Source: Longispora albida DSM 44784 (GTDB lineage: Bacteria > Actinomycetota > Actinomycetes > Mycobacteriales > Micromonosporaceae). From it: DNA of 37,420 nt. The stretch's first letter is position 1; each line of letters begins with the position of its first letter. Of the stretch, positions 21,716 to 29,465 are shown piece by piece. The notes below the pieces were generated by a model. The model had not been told where the DNA came from. It saw nothing but the letters and a program-made list of their open reading frames with translations, and made no database searches. Made by a program: the position numbers and the translations under genes. The stretch spans positions 45,802 through 83,221 of the forward strand of contig NZ_KB903813.1 of the NCBI RefSeq assembly GCF_000379825.1, in the 5' to 3' direction.

Positions 21716-22945
21716 TCATCGAATCAGCTGCAGATAGTGGAAGCCCGGCACGGCGACGGGCACCGGGTCCGGCGAGTCGATCCGCAGCCGGACCAGACCC
21801 TCCGGTCCCTTGACCAGCAGGCTCAGCTCGCCCTCCCACCCCAGGTCGTTGTACCTGCCGGTGAACGCCCGGATCGGGGCCCAGCCGCTCTGGAAAGCCT
21901 TGTCGATGTCGTACACGGCCAGCTGGTGCTCGCCGGTGCGGTCGGAACGGATCGTCACGCCCAGATGGCGGCCGCCGGGCGAGAGCCTGAGCTGGGCGGT
22001 GTAGGGCAGGTGCAGGTCGGTGCACCGGCTCGACCTGATGTTCATGGTGCTGGGATCCAGGCGGGACATGCAGAGCATCCCCTCGCCGTACTCCGGTGAG
22101 CGGCTCGGCACGTACGCACCCGGCGTCGGCGGGTTGGGATTGTGCGTCAGCGCCACGAACTCCCCGGACGGCGTCACCTCGGGCACGACGGCCACGTAGT
22201 ACTTCGAGCCGGGCGTGTACCGGAACGGGCCGTCGGCTGGCCGCCACATGTCCGGCTCCAGCACCCGGCCGGCACCCGCGTCACGGCCCACGAACACGAC
22301 CGTGCCGTTGTAGGCCAGCGGCCCGCCGACCGGAGGCGCGTCGGTCCTGGAATCCTGGATCAGCGCGCCGTCGGCTTCGACCCGTCCTGTGTACATGGAC
22401 GAGCCCATCCGCCATGCGATCCGGCTACCGTCCGGTGCGACGGCCACATAGGACATCTTCTGTGGGAGGGACCCTGTCCGGCCGTCGAACGAGACGTACT
22501 CCGTCTGCTGGTCCGCCCCGGACGGGACGATCAGCCAGCCACTGGCGAGCTGCTTGACCTGCACGTCGGGGCCCTTGACCCGCGCGGTGTACGCCTGCTG
22601 CCGCTGGGGCAGCCAGATGCTGACCGTGCCGTCGGCCGCGAGGTTGCTGACCGGGGTGTCCGGGAGCCTCGGGGTCGTCGCCGCAGGCGGGCGCTCGGTC
22701 GGCGCCGCACTCGACCCGGGGGCCACGTTTCCGGTACCAGAAAAGAGGTTTGAAGAAACAGCGGCGAACGCGGTGCCGGACAGCAGGACGATGGCAGCGA
22801 CGCCAGCGGTCAGGCGCCGGCGCCTGCGGATGGACCTGGCGGCGCCGATCGCGTGGTCAGCGAGACCCCCCGGCTGGGGCAGCCCGCTGGCCTGCGTCGT
22901 GAACGACCGCCGCAGGTCTTCCTCAAGGTCCGCCCGAGGATTCAC
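21716..22945 (-). CDS. Membrane-anchored beta-propeller protein, probable partner of the sigma factor
   Basis: 409 residues from the GTG at 22945, which overlaps the sigma-factor stop. The cytosolic N-terminus (about 44 residues, NPRADLEEDLRRSFTTQA, then a basic RSIRRRRR) precedes one membrane segment (LTAGVAAIVLLSGTAFAAV, 45-63). The outer part has TolB/WD40-like repeats (YVAVAPDGSRIAWRMG, AQLRLSPGGRHLGVTI, LAVYDIDKAF). Such proteins are regularly encoded behind SigE-family ECF sigma factors in actinobacteria and may sense an outside signal and hold the sigma factor. The classic zinc anti-sigma motif (HxxxCxxC) is absent, so direct anti-sigma activity is inferred from coupling and topology only. 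Confidence 0.7.
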   Translation of the reverse strand: MNPRADLEEDLRRSFTTQASGLPQPGGLADHAIGAARSIRRRRRLTAGVAAIVLLSGTAFAAVSSNLFSGTGNVAPGSSAAPTERPPAATTPRLPDTPVSNLAADGTVSIWLPQRQQAYTARVKGPDVQVKQLASGWLIVPSGADQQTEYVSFDGRTGSLPQKMSYVAVAPDGSRIAWRMGSSMYTGRVEADGALIQDSRTDAPPVGGPLAYNGTVVFVGRDAGAGRVLEPDMWRPADGPFRYTPGSKYYVAVVPEVTPSGEFVALTHNPNPPTPGAYVPSRSPEYGEGMLCMSRLDPSTMNIRSSRCTDLHLPYTAQLRLSPGGRHLGVTIRSDRTGEHQLAVYDIDKAFQSGWAPIRAFTGRYNDLGWEGELSLLVKGPEGLVRLRIDSPDPVPVAVPGFHYLQLIR

Positions 22946-23457
22946 CGGGCCGCTCCTTTCAGGTCGGGTAGGTCTGCCATCCCCGGGCTGAGCCGGGTGC
23001 GCAGCGTGCCCAGCGCGCGGGAGGTCTGGCTCTTGACGGTGCCGACGCTGACGCCGAGCAGCCGGGCGGTCTCCATCTCGGTCTGATCTTCGTAGTAACG
23101 CAATACGAGCACAGCTCTCTGCCTGATAGGTAGTTTCTGGACTTGCCGCCACAAGACATCCCTGACCAGGAGATCATCGGCATGGTCGGGACCCGGGCGG
23201 TCGGGCAGGTCAGCCGTCGGCCGCTCGCCGTGCCAGCGCCGCCGCCACCAGCTCGTCGCGGTGTTCACCAGCACCTTGCGGGTGTACGGCTCGACGGCCT
23301 CGATGGCACCGAGCTTCCGCCACGCCAGGTATGTCTTGGTCAGCGCGGTCTGCACCAGGTCCTCGGCCCGGTGCCAGTCACCGGTCAGCAGGTACGCGGT
23401 GCGGAGCAGGGCCGGCGACCGGGTGGCAACGAAGTCCCTGAAGTCGCCTTCGGTCAT
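22942..23457 (-). CDS. SigE-family ECF RNA polymerase sigma factor
   Basis: 171 residues from the ATG at 23457, with GAGAGGA upstream; the frame is open further up but lacks a site. Region 2 is visible as FRDFVATRSPALLRTAYLLT followed by WHRAEDLVQTALTKTYLAW; region 4 as LPIRQRAVLVLRYYEDQTEM then ARLLGVSVGTVKSQTSRAL, the DNA-binding helix-turn-helix. Between them lie VEPYTRKVLVNTATSWWRRR and the acidic linker. This is the SigE-like group abundant in Streptomyces and Micromonosporales. It directs RNA polymerase to a small regulon; the two subtilases on either side are natural candidates (inference). Confidence 0.87.
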   Translation of the reverse strand: MTEGDFRDFVATRSPALLRTAYLLTGDWHRAEDLVQTALTKTYLAWRKLGAIEAVEPYTRKVLVNTATSWWRRRWHGERPTADLPDRPGPDHADDLLVRDVLWRQVQKLPIRQRAVLVLRYYEDQTEMETARLLGVSVGTVKSQTSRALGTLRTRLSPGMADLPDLKGAAR

Positions 23458-23687
23458 CGCGTCCTCTCTCGCAGGGTGGGTGAGCGAAGGGTGTCTGAGC
23501 TTGGGACGCGGTGGGCGGCTCGGAAGGTTGTCAGACATTTTTTGTGCGCGAAAGCTAAAGCCTTACTTAAATGGGTCACGGCTGTATCACGACCTCTTCA
23601 CAACCATTCTCTTGACCGTGAACCTGGCCATAGGCTCCGCGCAGCGTGGACACCCATCCCCTTTGGTGTCCGAAGTACGGAGGCCCC

Positions 23688-26600
23688 GTGTCAAAGAAAA
23701 AGACAGCGGCTCTCGCGCTGCCCCTGGCGGCGCTGACAGCGTTCGCTCTGGGTGGTTCGAGCCCAGCCCTGGCTGACCCGGTGGAGGCAGGCGACTTCTC
23801 GCCGGGTCTCTACATCGTCCAGCTCGACGACAAGCCCCTCGCGTCCTACACGGGCGAGCTGCCGGGCCTGGCGGCCACCAAGCCAGCCGACGGCGCGAAG
23901 CTCGACGCGCGCAGCCCGCAGGCCCGCGAGTACATCGCGCACCTCGGCAAGCAGCGCGACTCGGTCGCCAAGTCGGCCGGCGTGAAGCAGGAAGTCACCT
24001 ACGACACCGCGTTCAACGGCTTCGCGGCCAAGCTGACCGGCGCGCAGGCGGCCAAGCTGACCAAGACCCCTGGCGTCGCGAACGTCATCAAGAACGAGGT
24101 CCGCACCCTCGACACCTTCTCCACCCCGGACTTCCTCGGCCTGACCGGCAAGGGCGGCGCGTGGGAGAAGCAGTTCGGCGGCCAGGGCAAGGCCGGCGAG
24201 GGCGTCATCATCGGCGTCGTCGACTCCGGTTTCGCCCCGGAGAACCCGAGCTTCGGCCCGCTGTCCGAGCCCCGGCCGGACGCCGCCGACATCTCGGCGC
24301 AGTGGAAGGCCGGCGCCGTCTCCGGCAACACCGACACCCGTGACAACACGATCGTCTGTGACCCGGGTACGGATGCCCCGGCCAAGGCCGCCGCTGTCAC
24401 CTGTAACAACAAGGTGCTCGGTGCCCGCTGGTACCGGACCGGCATCACCCAGATCCCGGACGAGTTCGACTCGCCGCGTGACTACACCAGCCACGGCAGC
24501 CACACCGCGTCGACGGCCGGCGGCAACGCCAACGTCACCGCGACCGCTGCTGGCGGCCACACGTACGGCAAGATCTCCGGCATGGCCCCGGCTGCCCGCC
24601 TGGCCATCTACAAGGTCTGCTGGGCGATCGACTACGTGGGCGGCAACTCCTGCGGCAACGTCGACTCCGTCAAGGCGATCGACCAGGCCGTGCTCGACGG
24701 CGTTGACGTCATCAACTACTCGATCTCCGGCTCGCGCACGTCCGTTGTGGACCCGGTCGAGCTCGCGTTCCTGAACGCCGCCCAGGCTGGCGTCTTCGTC
24801 GCGGCCTCCGCCGGCAACTCCGGCGACACCGTCGGCGTCTCCTCGGTCGCGCACAACAGCCCGTGGGTCACCACGGTCGCCGCGAGCACCCACGACCGGG
24901 CGTTCCGCAAGACCGTCACCCTCGGCAACGGCGTGACCTACACCGGCCAGGGCCTCGGCGCGGCTGTGCCGAACTCGGACCTCGTCGACTCGGTGAACGT
25001 CGGCCTGGCCGGCAAGAACCCGACCGAGGTCGAGCTGTGCTACCCGGGCAACCTGGACCCGGCAAAGGTCACCGGCAAGATCGTGCTGTGCAAGCGCGGT
25101 GTCAACAGCCGTACCGACAAGAGCCTCGCCGTCCAGCAGGCCGGCGGCGTCGGCATGGTGCTGTACAACCCGACCGCCAACTCGCTGGCCGCCGACCTGC
25201 ACGCGGTCCCGACCGTCCACGTGAACAACGTGGAGGGTGCGGCGATCAAGGCGTACCTGGCGACCGGTACCCCGAAGGCCTCGCTGAGCGCCGGGGTGCA
25301 GTTCTCCAACCGCGCCCCGGAGATGGCCGGCTTCTCGTCCTACGGCCCGGCCCTGGCCGGCGGCGGTAGCCTGCTCAAGCCCGACATCACCGCCCCCGGT
25401 GTCGACATCGTCGCCGCCGTGGCCTCCGCCGGCACCACGCCGCAGTGGAGCTCGATGCAGGGCACCTCGATGTCGAGCCCGCACATCGCCGGTCTCGCCG
25501 CCCTGATCAAGTCGGCCCACCAGAACTGGGGCCCGATGACCATCAAGTCGGCCCTGATGACGACGGCCAGCCAGACCGACAACAACGGCAAGCCGATCCA
25601 GGCCCTCGGCAAGGACGCGACCCCGCTGAACTTCGGCGCCGGTCACGTCGTCCCGACCAAGGCCTTCGACCCGGGTCTCGTCTACGAGTCCGGCCTCGAG
25701 GACTGGCTGAGCTACATCTGCGCCCTCGGCCAGAAGCCCGCCGCCGACGTCATGGCGCTGGACTGCAGCGACTTCCCGAAGGTTGACGCCAGCGACCTCA
25801 ACCAGCCGTCGATCGCGATCGGTGGCCTGGGTGGCTCGCAGACCATCACCCGTACGGTGAAGAACGTCTCCGACAAGACCGGCATGTACACCGCCCAGGT
25901 CCAGGCTCCGGCCGGCACGACCGTCACGGTCACGCCGTCCCGCCTCGTCGTGGCCCCGGGCAAGACCGCCACCTTCAAGGTGAAGATCACCTGGAACGGC
26001 GCGGCGTTCGGCAAGTACACCTTCGGCTCGCTGACCTGGAACGACCAGCGCGGCCACCTGGTGCGCAGCCCGATCGCGGTCCGTCCGCTCGGCCTGGTCG
26101 CCCCGGGCGAGATCACGGTCGAGGGCACCGACGGCTCCGCTGAGCTGGCCCTCAAGTCCGGCTTCACCGGCACGCTGAACACCACGGTCACCGGCCTCAC
26201 CGCCTCGACCGTGAACGACCTGAACCTCAAGGTCGGCACGCACAGCTTCGACACCGACCACCCGGCCACGAGCGAGTTCGTGGGCTCCGTGGAGGTCACC
26301 GTCCCGGCGGGCAGCACCTACGCCCGGGTAGCCACCTTCAACAGTGACTACGCCGCCGGCACGGACATCGACCTGTACGCGTACAAGAAGAACGCCGACG
26401 GTTCGCTGACCCCGGCCGGTTCCTCGGGTGGTGGCTCCTCCGACGAGGTGATCAACCTCCCGAGCACCGGTACCTTCGTGGTCTTCGTCGACCTGTTCAG
26501 CGCGGCCAGCGGTACCGAGGTCGCCATCAAGCACCACTCGTGGGTCCTCAGCGCCGACGCCGGCAACCTGGCGGTCAGCCCCGCCACCCGCCCGGTCACC

Positions 26601-26729
26601 GCCGCTGGTACCTACACCTCCACCGCCGCGTGGAGTGGCCTTGAGGCCGGCAAGCACTACCTGGGCGAGATCCGGTACAACGACGGCACGACCGTCATCG
26701 GCCGGACCGTCGTGGGCGTGCACGCCTAG
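23688..26729 (+). CDS. Secreted subtilisin-like serine protease (S8), paralogue 2
   Basis: 1013 residues from the GTG at 23688, with CGGAGG just upstream. Signal peptide SKKKTAALALPLAALTAFAL, cleavage likely near SPALADP. An I9-type propeptide (GLYIVQLDDKPLASYTG) is followed by the peptidase domain with Asp179 (GVVDSGFAPE), His269 (SHGSHTAST) and Ser594 (GTSMSSPHIAG). A PA insert (GKIVLCKRG), an Fn3-like domain (TITRTVKNVSDKTGM) and C-terminal beta modules complete it. The domain order is the same as in the protease 2 kb upstream, and many blocks are identical (for example FSTPDFLGLTGKGG against VSTPKFLGLSGPGG), so the two arose by duplication. Its third codon positions are extremely C/G-rich, suggesting high expression. 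Confidence 0.92.
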   Translation: MSKKKTAALALPLAALTAFALGGSSPALADPVEAGDFSPGLYIVQLDDKPLASYTGELPGLAATKPADGAKLDARSPQAREYIAHLGKQRDSVAKSAGVKQEVTYDTAFNGFAAKLTGAQAAKLTKTPGVANVIKNEVRTLDTFSTPDFLGLTGKGGAWEKQFGGQGKAGEGVIIGVVDSGFAPENPSFGPLSEPRPDAADISAQWKAGAVSGNTDTRDNTIVCDPGTDAPAKAAAVTCNNKVLGARWYRTGITQIPDEFDSPRDYTSHGSHTASTAGGNANVTATAAGGHTYGKISGMAPAARLAIYKVCWAIDYVGGNSCGNVDSVKAIDQAVLDGVDVINYSISGSRTSVVDPVELAFLNAAQAGVFVAASAGNSGDTVGVSSVAHNSPWVTTVAASTHDRAFRKTVTLGNGVTYTGQGLGAAVPNSDLVDSVNVGLAGKNPTEVELCYPGNLDPAKVTGKIVLCKRGVNSRTDKSLAVQQAGGVGMVLYNPTANSLAADLHAVPTVHVNNVEGAAIKAYLATGTPKASLSAGVQFSNRAPEMAGFSSYGPALAGGGSLLKPDITAPGVDIVAAVASAGTTPQWSSMQGTSMSSPHIAGLAALIKSAHQNWGPMTIKSALMTTASQTDNNGKPIQALGKDATPLNFGAGHVVPTKAFDPGLVYESGLEDWLSYICALGQKPAADVMALDCSDFPKVDASDLNQPSIAIGGLGGSQTITRTVKNVSDKTGMYTAQVQAPAGTTVTVTPSRLVVAPGKTATFKVKITWNGAAFGKYTFGSLTWNDQRGHLVRSPIAVRPLGLVAPGEITVEGTDGSAELALKSGFTGTLNTTVTGLTASTVNDLNLKVGTHSFDTDHPATSEFVGSVEVTVPAGSTYARVATFNSDYAAGTDIDLYAYKKNADGSLTPAGSSGGGSSDEVINLPSTGTFVVFVDLFSAASGTEVAIKHHSWVLSADAGNLAVSPATRPVTAAGTYTSTAAWSGLEAGKHYLGEIRYNDGTTVIGRTVVGVHA

Positions 26730-26783
26730 GGCGTAGCCGCTCGGCACGACGTGTCTCAGGGGGCGTACCCCAGGGTCCGTCCA

Positions 26784-26817
26784 GACAGGCCCCGCTGGGT
26801 GACCAGCGGGGCCTGTC
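26784..26817. terminator. Hairpin terminator after subtilase 2
   Basis: A 15-bp perfect stem: GACAGGCCCCGCTGG (26784-26798) with CCAGCGGGGCCTGTC (26803-26817), loop GTGA, followed by CCTGTTT. Confidence 0.88.
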
Positions 26818-27167
26818 CCTGTTTCCGGGACTTCCGGTTCGTGCTGGCTTTTGTCGGATTATTACCAGTTTCCAAGTTGGGGTTTGTGAGGTTGTACTCA
26901 CTGTGACGCGCTCGGGTGCGTCACACCCCCCGCCGGGTCACGAGGATGGCCGCCGAAGGCCCGGCAACGTGCGGGCTGGTCCTGTGTACCGGCTCACACG
27001 CGGTGCCGTCGCCCGACTCGGCCCCCCGGCGGGCGTCGGCACCCCTTCGGCCCTTCTTCCCGGCCGTCCCATGCCTTCTGATGGGCTCGTTCTGCCCGTG
27101 TTTGCCCCGTCTTGGCGGCCTGGTTGTTCGTGGCCGGCGGCCCGGAGCGCACGGGCGGCGTACCGCT
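26818..27167. other. Intergenic stretch, no gene seen
   Basis: Short frames on both strands have no motif, no ribosome site and no clear codon bias. The stretch leads into the promoter of the tRNA pair. Confidence 0.6.
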
Positions 27168-27197
27168 TTGCCACCTGCCCGGCCGACCCTGTATCCT
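27168..27197 (+). promoter_or_regulatory. Probable tRNA-Ser promoter
   Basis: TTGCCA (27168-27173) and TATCCT (27192-27197) are separated by 18 bases and lie 31 bases before the tRNA, a good match to the vegetative actinobacterial promoter. Confidence 0.5.
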
Positions 27198-27228
27198 CAA
27201 CCGGCGGCTTGGTCTGACCGGGCCGCAG

Positions 27229-27318
27229 GGAGGCTTCGCCTAGTCCGGTCTATGGCGCCGCACTGCTAATGCGGTTTGGGTATTACGCCCATCCGGGGTT
27301 CAAATCCCCGAGCCTCCG
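27229..27318 (+). tRNA. tRNA-Ser (anticodon GCU)
   Basis: Class II tRNA. Acceptor GGAGGCT (27229-27235) pairs with AGCCTCC (27311-27317), discriminator G, no CCA. Anticodon stem CCGCA/TGCGG with loop CTGCTAA gives GCT at 27265-27267. A long variable arm and a GGGGTTCAAATCCCC T-arm are present. Confidence 0.95.
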
Positions 27319-27333
27319 CCCGAGAGCAGGACG

Positions 27334-27353
27334 CACACCACGGTGTGTAGACT
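27334..27353 (+). promoter_or_regulatory. Palindrome abutting a -10-like box before tRNA-Arg
   Basis: CACACC-AC-GGTGTG is a perfect 6-bp inverted repeat (27334-27347) directly followed by TAGACT (27348-27353), a -10-like hexamer 12 bases before the tRNA. No clear -35 box is seen. Confidence 0.35.
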
Positions 27354-27365
27354 GATCGAGGTTAA

Positions 27366-27438
27366 GCGCCCGTAGCTCAATGGATAGAGCATCTGACTAC
27401 GGATCAGAAGGTTAGGGGTTCGAGTCCCTTCGGGCGCA
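27366..27438 (+). tRNA. tRNA-Arg (anticodon ACG)
   Basis: Acceptor GCGCCCG (27366-27372) pairs with CGGGCGC (27431-27437), discriminator A, no CCA. Anticodon stem TCTGA/TCAGA with loop CTACGGA gives ACG at 27399-27401. D-arm TAGCTCAATGGATAGAGCA and T-arm GGGGTTCGAGTCCCT are normal. Confidence 0.95.
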
Positions 27439-27450
27439 CAGATAGGCTGA

Positions 27451-27488
27451 GCTGGGCTCTTTCCTCCGAACGGAGGATGGGGCCCAGC
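27451..27488 (+). terminator. Terminator after tRNA-Arg
   Basis: GCTGGGC (27451-27457) pairs with GCCCAGC (27482-27488), with an inner CCTCCG/CGGAGG stem. A second small hairpin, GCCCCG-TTT-CCGGGGC, and ATTTCT follow. Confidence 0.75.
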
Positions 27489-27637
27489 CCCGTTTCCGGG
27501 GCATTTCTGCGTCTAACCTTCCCCCTGTTTTCCCTGGCTTTCCGCCGTGTTCCCGCGCATGACCGGAACACACGAGCAGCAACGGAGCAACACAGAGCCG
27601 CCGGATGCGGGGCTGAGTCTGGGCGCGGCGGGCCTGC

Positions 27638-27873
27638 TCATAGCTGATGAGTTCGCTGTCGAGGGTCGGCCGAATCAGGGGGTGGTGTGTGAGCAGGGAG
27701 CTCAAGGCCGGGATCAGGCGGCAGGGGCCGAGGCCGGGCCTTGGTGATGTTCCTGGTTTCGTGAAGCGTGACGACGGGTTCTCCGTTCTTCTGCATCCAC
27801 CAGTGCGGGCTGCCCATCTTGCCGCGCTGGAACGGGGCGAGGGTGTTTTCGACGAGGCGGTCCTTGAGCGTGG
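27638..27873 (-). pseudogene. Decayed coding fragment
   Basis: On the minus strand, the stretch read from about 27873 to 27760 has strong G/C third-position bias and protein-like sequence (TLKDRLVENTLAPFQRGKMG, SPHWWMQKNGEPVVTLHE). The frame then continues with poor codon bias to a stop at 27638, and upstream it has no start or ribosome site. It looks like an internal piece of a gene fused to non-coding sequence. I do not recognise the family. Together with the HTH fragment at 28209 it suggests a lost plasmid or phage-like insertion behind tRNA-Arg. Confidence 0.3.
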
Positions 27874-28208
27874 TTGACGCGCTGTGCTGGGCATGCTCCG
27901 GTCGCCGGTGAGAAGCAGCGCATGACCAGGCAGACCCCTCGGCTAAATCTGCTTCACGGGCTGGATCCTGCATGAGCGCAGCGTTTCCGGGGAGAGTCCA
28001 TGGATTACTTCGCCAGCCGCCAGCCGGAAGGCCTCGTCCTGATCCCCCTCTGCCCGGGGGTGAGGCAACGGCGCGGTGCCCGCTGGCGTTCTGGCGTGCG
28101 ATCGGCTGCCTGCACTCCAGCGGGCGGGGCTGCTGCCTCCATCACCTGGATGTGCACATTCCTCAAGCATGTTTCCGGAGGTGCAGAGCTGTTACTGGGC
28201 TCAGGGTT

Positions 28209-28553
28209 TCAGCGCTTGCGGTGTATGGGTGTTCTGCGTTCACGCTGGAGGAGGTGGGGTGTGTAGCGCTGGGTGAGCTGGGTGGCGACGCCGGCTGCGC
28301 TGAGGCCGAGGTACTGGGCGAGGCGGGTGCGGGTCCAGGTGACGGTGACTTCGAGGAAGGCGGTGATGTCGGGGTGGCCAAGGTCGCGGGCTTTCTGGTC
28401 GTAGCGGGTGCGGTTGGCGGCCCGGATGGCTGCGGCCTTGGCCGTGCCGGCTGCGGCGGTTGTGGGCTTTGCTGGTGGCGGCTGTCTGCGAACACTTGCC
28501 GCGCCCGGTCGGGCGCCGTCTGTTGCTGGCCTTGCTAGCCGGAAATTCGCCAC
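28209..28553 (-). CDS. Small HTH-like protein, possibly truncated
   Basis: Frame of 114 residues with a GTG at 28553 but no ribosome site. The first 35 residues have weak codon bias. From about residue 45 on nearly every codon ends in C or G, and the sequence is protein-like: RYDQKARDLGHPDITAFLEV, then TRTRLAQYLGLSAAGVATQL, which reads as a helix-turn-helix, and a basic end (RERRTPIHRKR). It may be a small DNA-binding protein of a mobile element or the remaining 3' part of one. No other intact mobile-element gene is nearby. Confidence 0.4.
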   Translation of the reverse strand: MANFRLARPATDGARPGAASVRRQPPPAKPTTAAAGTAKAAAIRAANRTRYDQKARDLGHPDITAFLEVTVTWTRTRLAQYLGLSAAGVATQLTQRYTPHLLQRERRTPIHRKR

Positions 28554-29153
28554 ACAAGGTCAGAATCGATAATCTTCGCTGGCCTTGCGGGCATGCGGCG
28601 AGGGCTGGGTCGACGCGAGAACCCGGATCGAACGAGAAGCGACACTGTCCGTCCCATTGGCTCGCCCTTTCGCCCCGCAGGTGGCGGCCAAGGGTGAATT
28701 TTGCCCATTGTACGCCCTAGTTTCCTATCGTGACCTACGCTGCCTGTGGGCGTCGGCCTTTACTGCGATGGGGTCGGCGCCCTTGGGCTTGTCCTGGGCG
28801 GGCGTCGATCTGGTTGCCCTGTGGTCGGCAGTGCTCGATGTGGTCAGTGAGGTGCGACTCTGTCGCGAGCCGCGCATGGGGCGCGGGCAGCCATCCCTGC
28901 TTTCGTGCGGGATCACGGTGCAGGCGGGCGTGCCGGTGACGGGTCCTGTTCGGGACTGCATGGCGAGCGGCTCCCGAGGCATGGGCGCGAGTGGTCTGCG
29001 CTGGGTCGCAGGACATCGCGGCCTCTGTCGGCAGCCTGGATTCGCCCACTTCTTCCCAATATGGCGATTAATGGGCAGATCTCAATGATTCGGGCAAGTG
29101 CTAGTATAGGTGACTTTCGGCACTAAAAGTTATGTTAGTACTGTGGTGAATGA
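28554..29153. other. Intergenic stretch, no gene seen
   Basis: No frame here has codon bias, a ribosome site and a recognisable product at once. From about 29040 the sequence becomes clearly richer in A/T, as expected for the promoter region of the surface-protein gene; TAGTAT at 29102-29107 could be a -10 box, without an evident -35. Confidence 0.5.
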
Positions 29154-29308
29154 AGGTGGCTTTATAGGGTGGATAGCCCGTATATCACATAACTAAGGGT
29201 GCTTCCCCTATTCCCGGTGAAAGCCCACCTAACTATTGCAGTCATAACAGAATGGCCTCTGATTGCTATTGATGCACCTCATCGGGCAGAGCAGCGGGGA
29301 GAGGCCAT
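29154..29308 (+). promoter_or_regulatory. Structured leader candidate: three-way junction plus hairpin over a possible start
   Basis: P1: AGGTGGCTTT (29154-29163) with AAAGCCCACCT (29220-29230), one bulged C. P2: TATAGGG (29163-29169) with CCCGTATA (29177-29184), one bulged G; the T at 29163 can serve only one of P1 and P2. P3: TAAGGG (29194-29199) with CCCCTA (29205-29210), one mismatch. Then ATGGCCTCT (29252-29260) pairs perfectly over nine bases with AGAGGCCAT (29300-29308), which contains the AGAGG ribosome site and the ATG of a possible start at 29307. I match it to no known riboswitch class. Confidence 0.4.
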
Positions 29309-29465
29309 GGGGCATCGCGGGGCTGAGGAAGCGCTTTCCGGCGACAAAACGGCTAAGTCGAGCCGGTGGCGACCGGACCGGCTGGTACGCGCCCTGGTTG
29401 CTCACCGCGATAGGTGGCGTCCTGCACGCGGGCGGGGTGCGCATCGCCTTATCCAGGACCATGGG

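Noticed and set aside
23612-23636. TTGACC with TAGGCT as a promoter of subtilase 2
   Set aside because: The spacer is only 13 bases, too short for a normal promoter.
19634-26747. Long minus-strand frames opposite both subtilases
   Set aside because: Composition is typical of antisense frames in high-GC genes; the plus strand has full catalytic triads and domain order.
27943-28170. 75-codon minus-strand frame
   Set aside because: Weak codon bias, no ribosome site and no recognisable sequence.
28585-29088. 167-codon plus-strand frame before the surface-protein gene
   Set aside because: No codon bias, no ribosome site, no motif; treated as non-coding.
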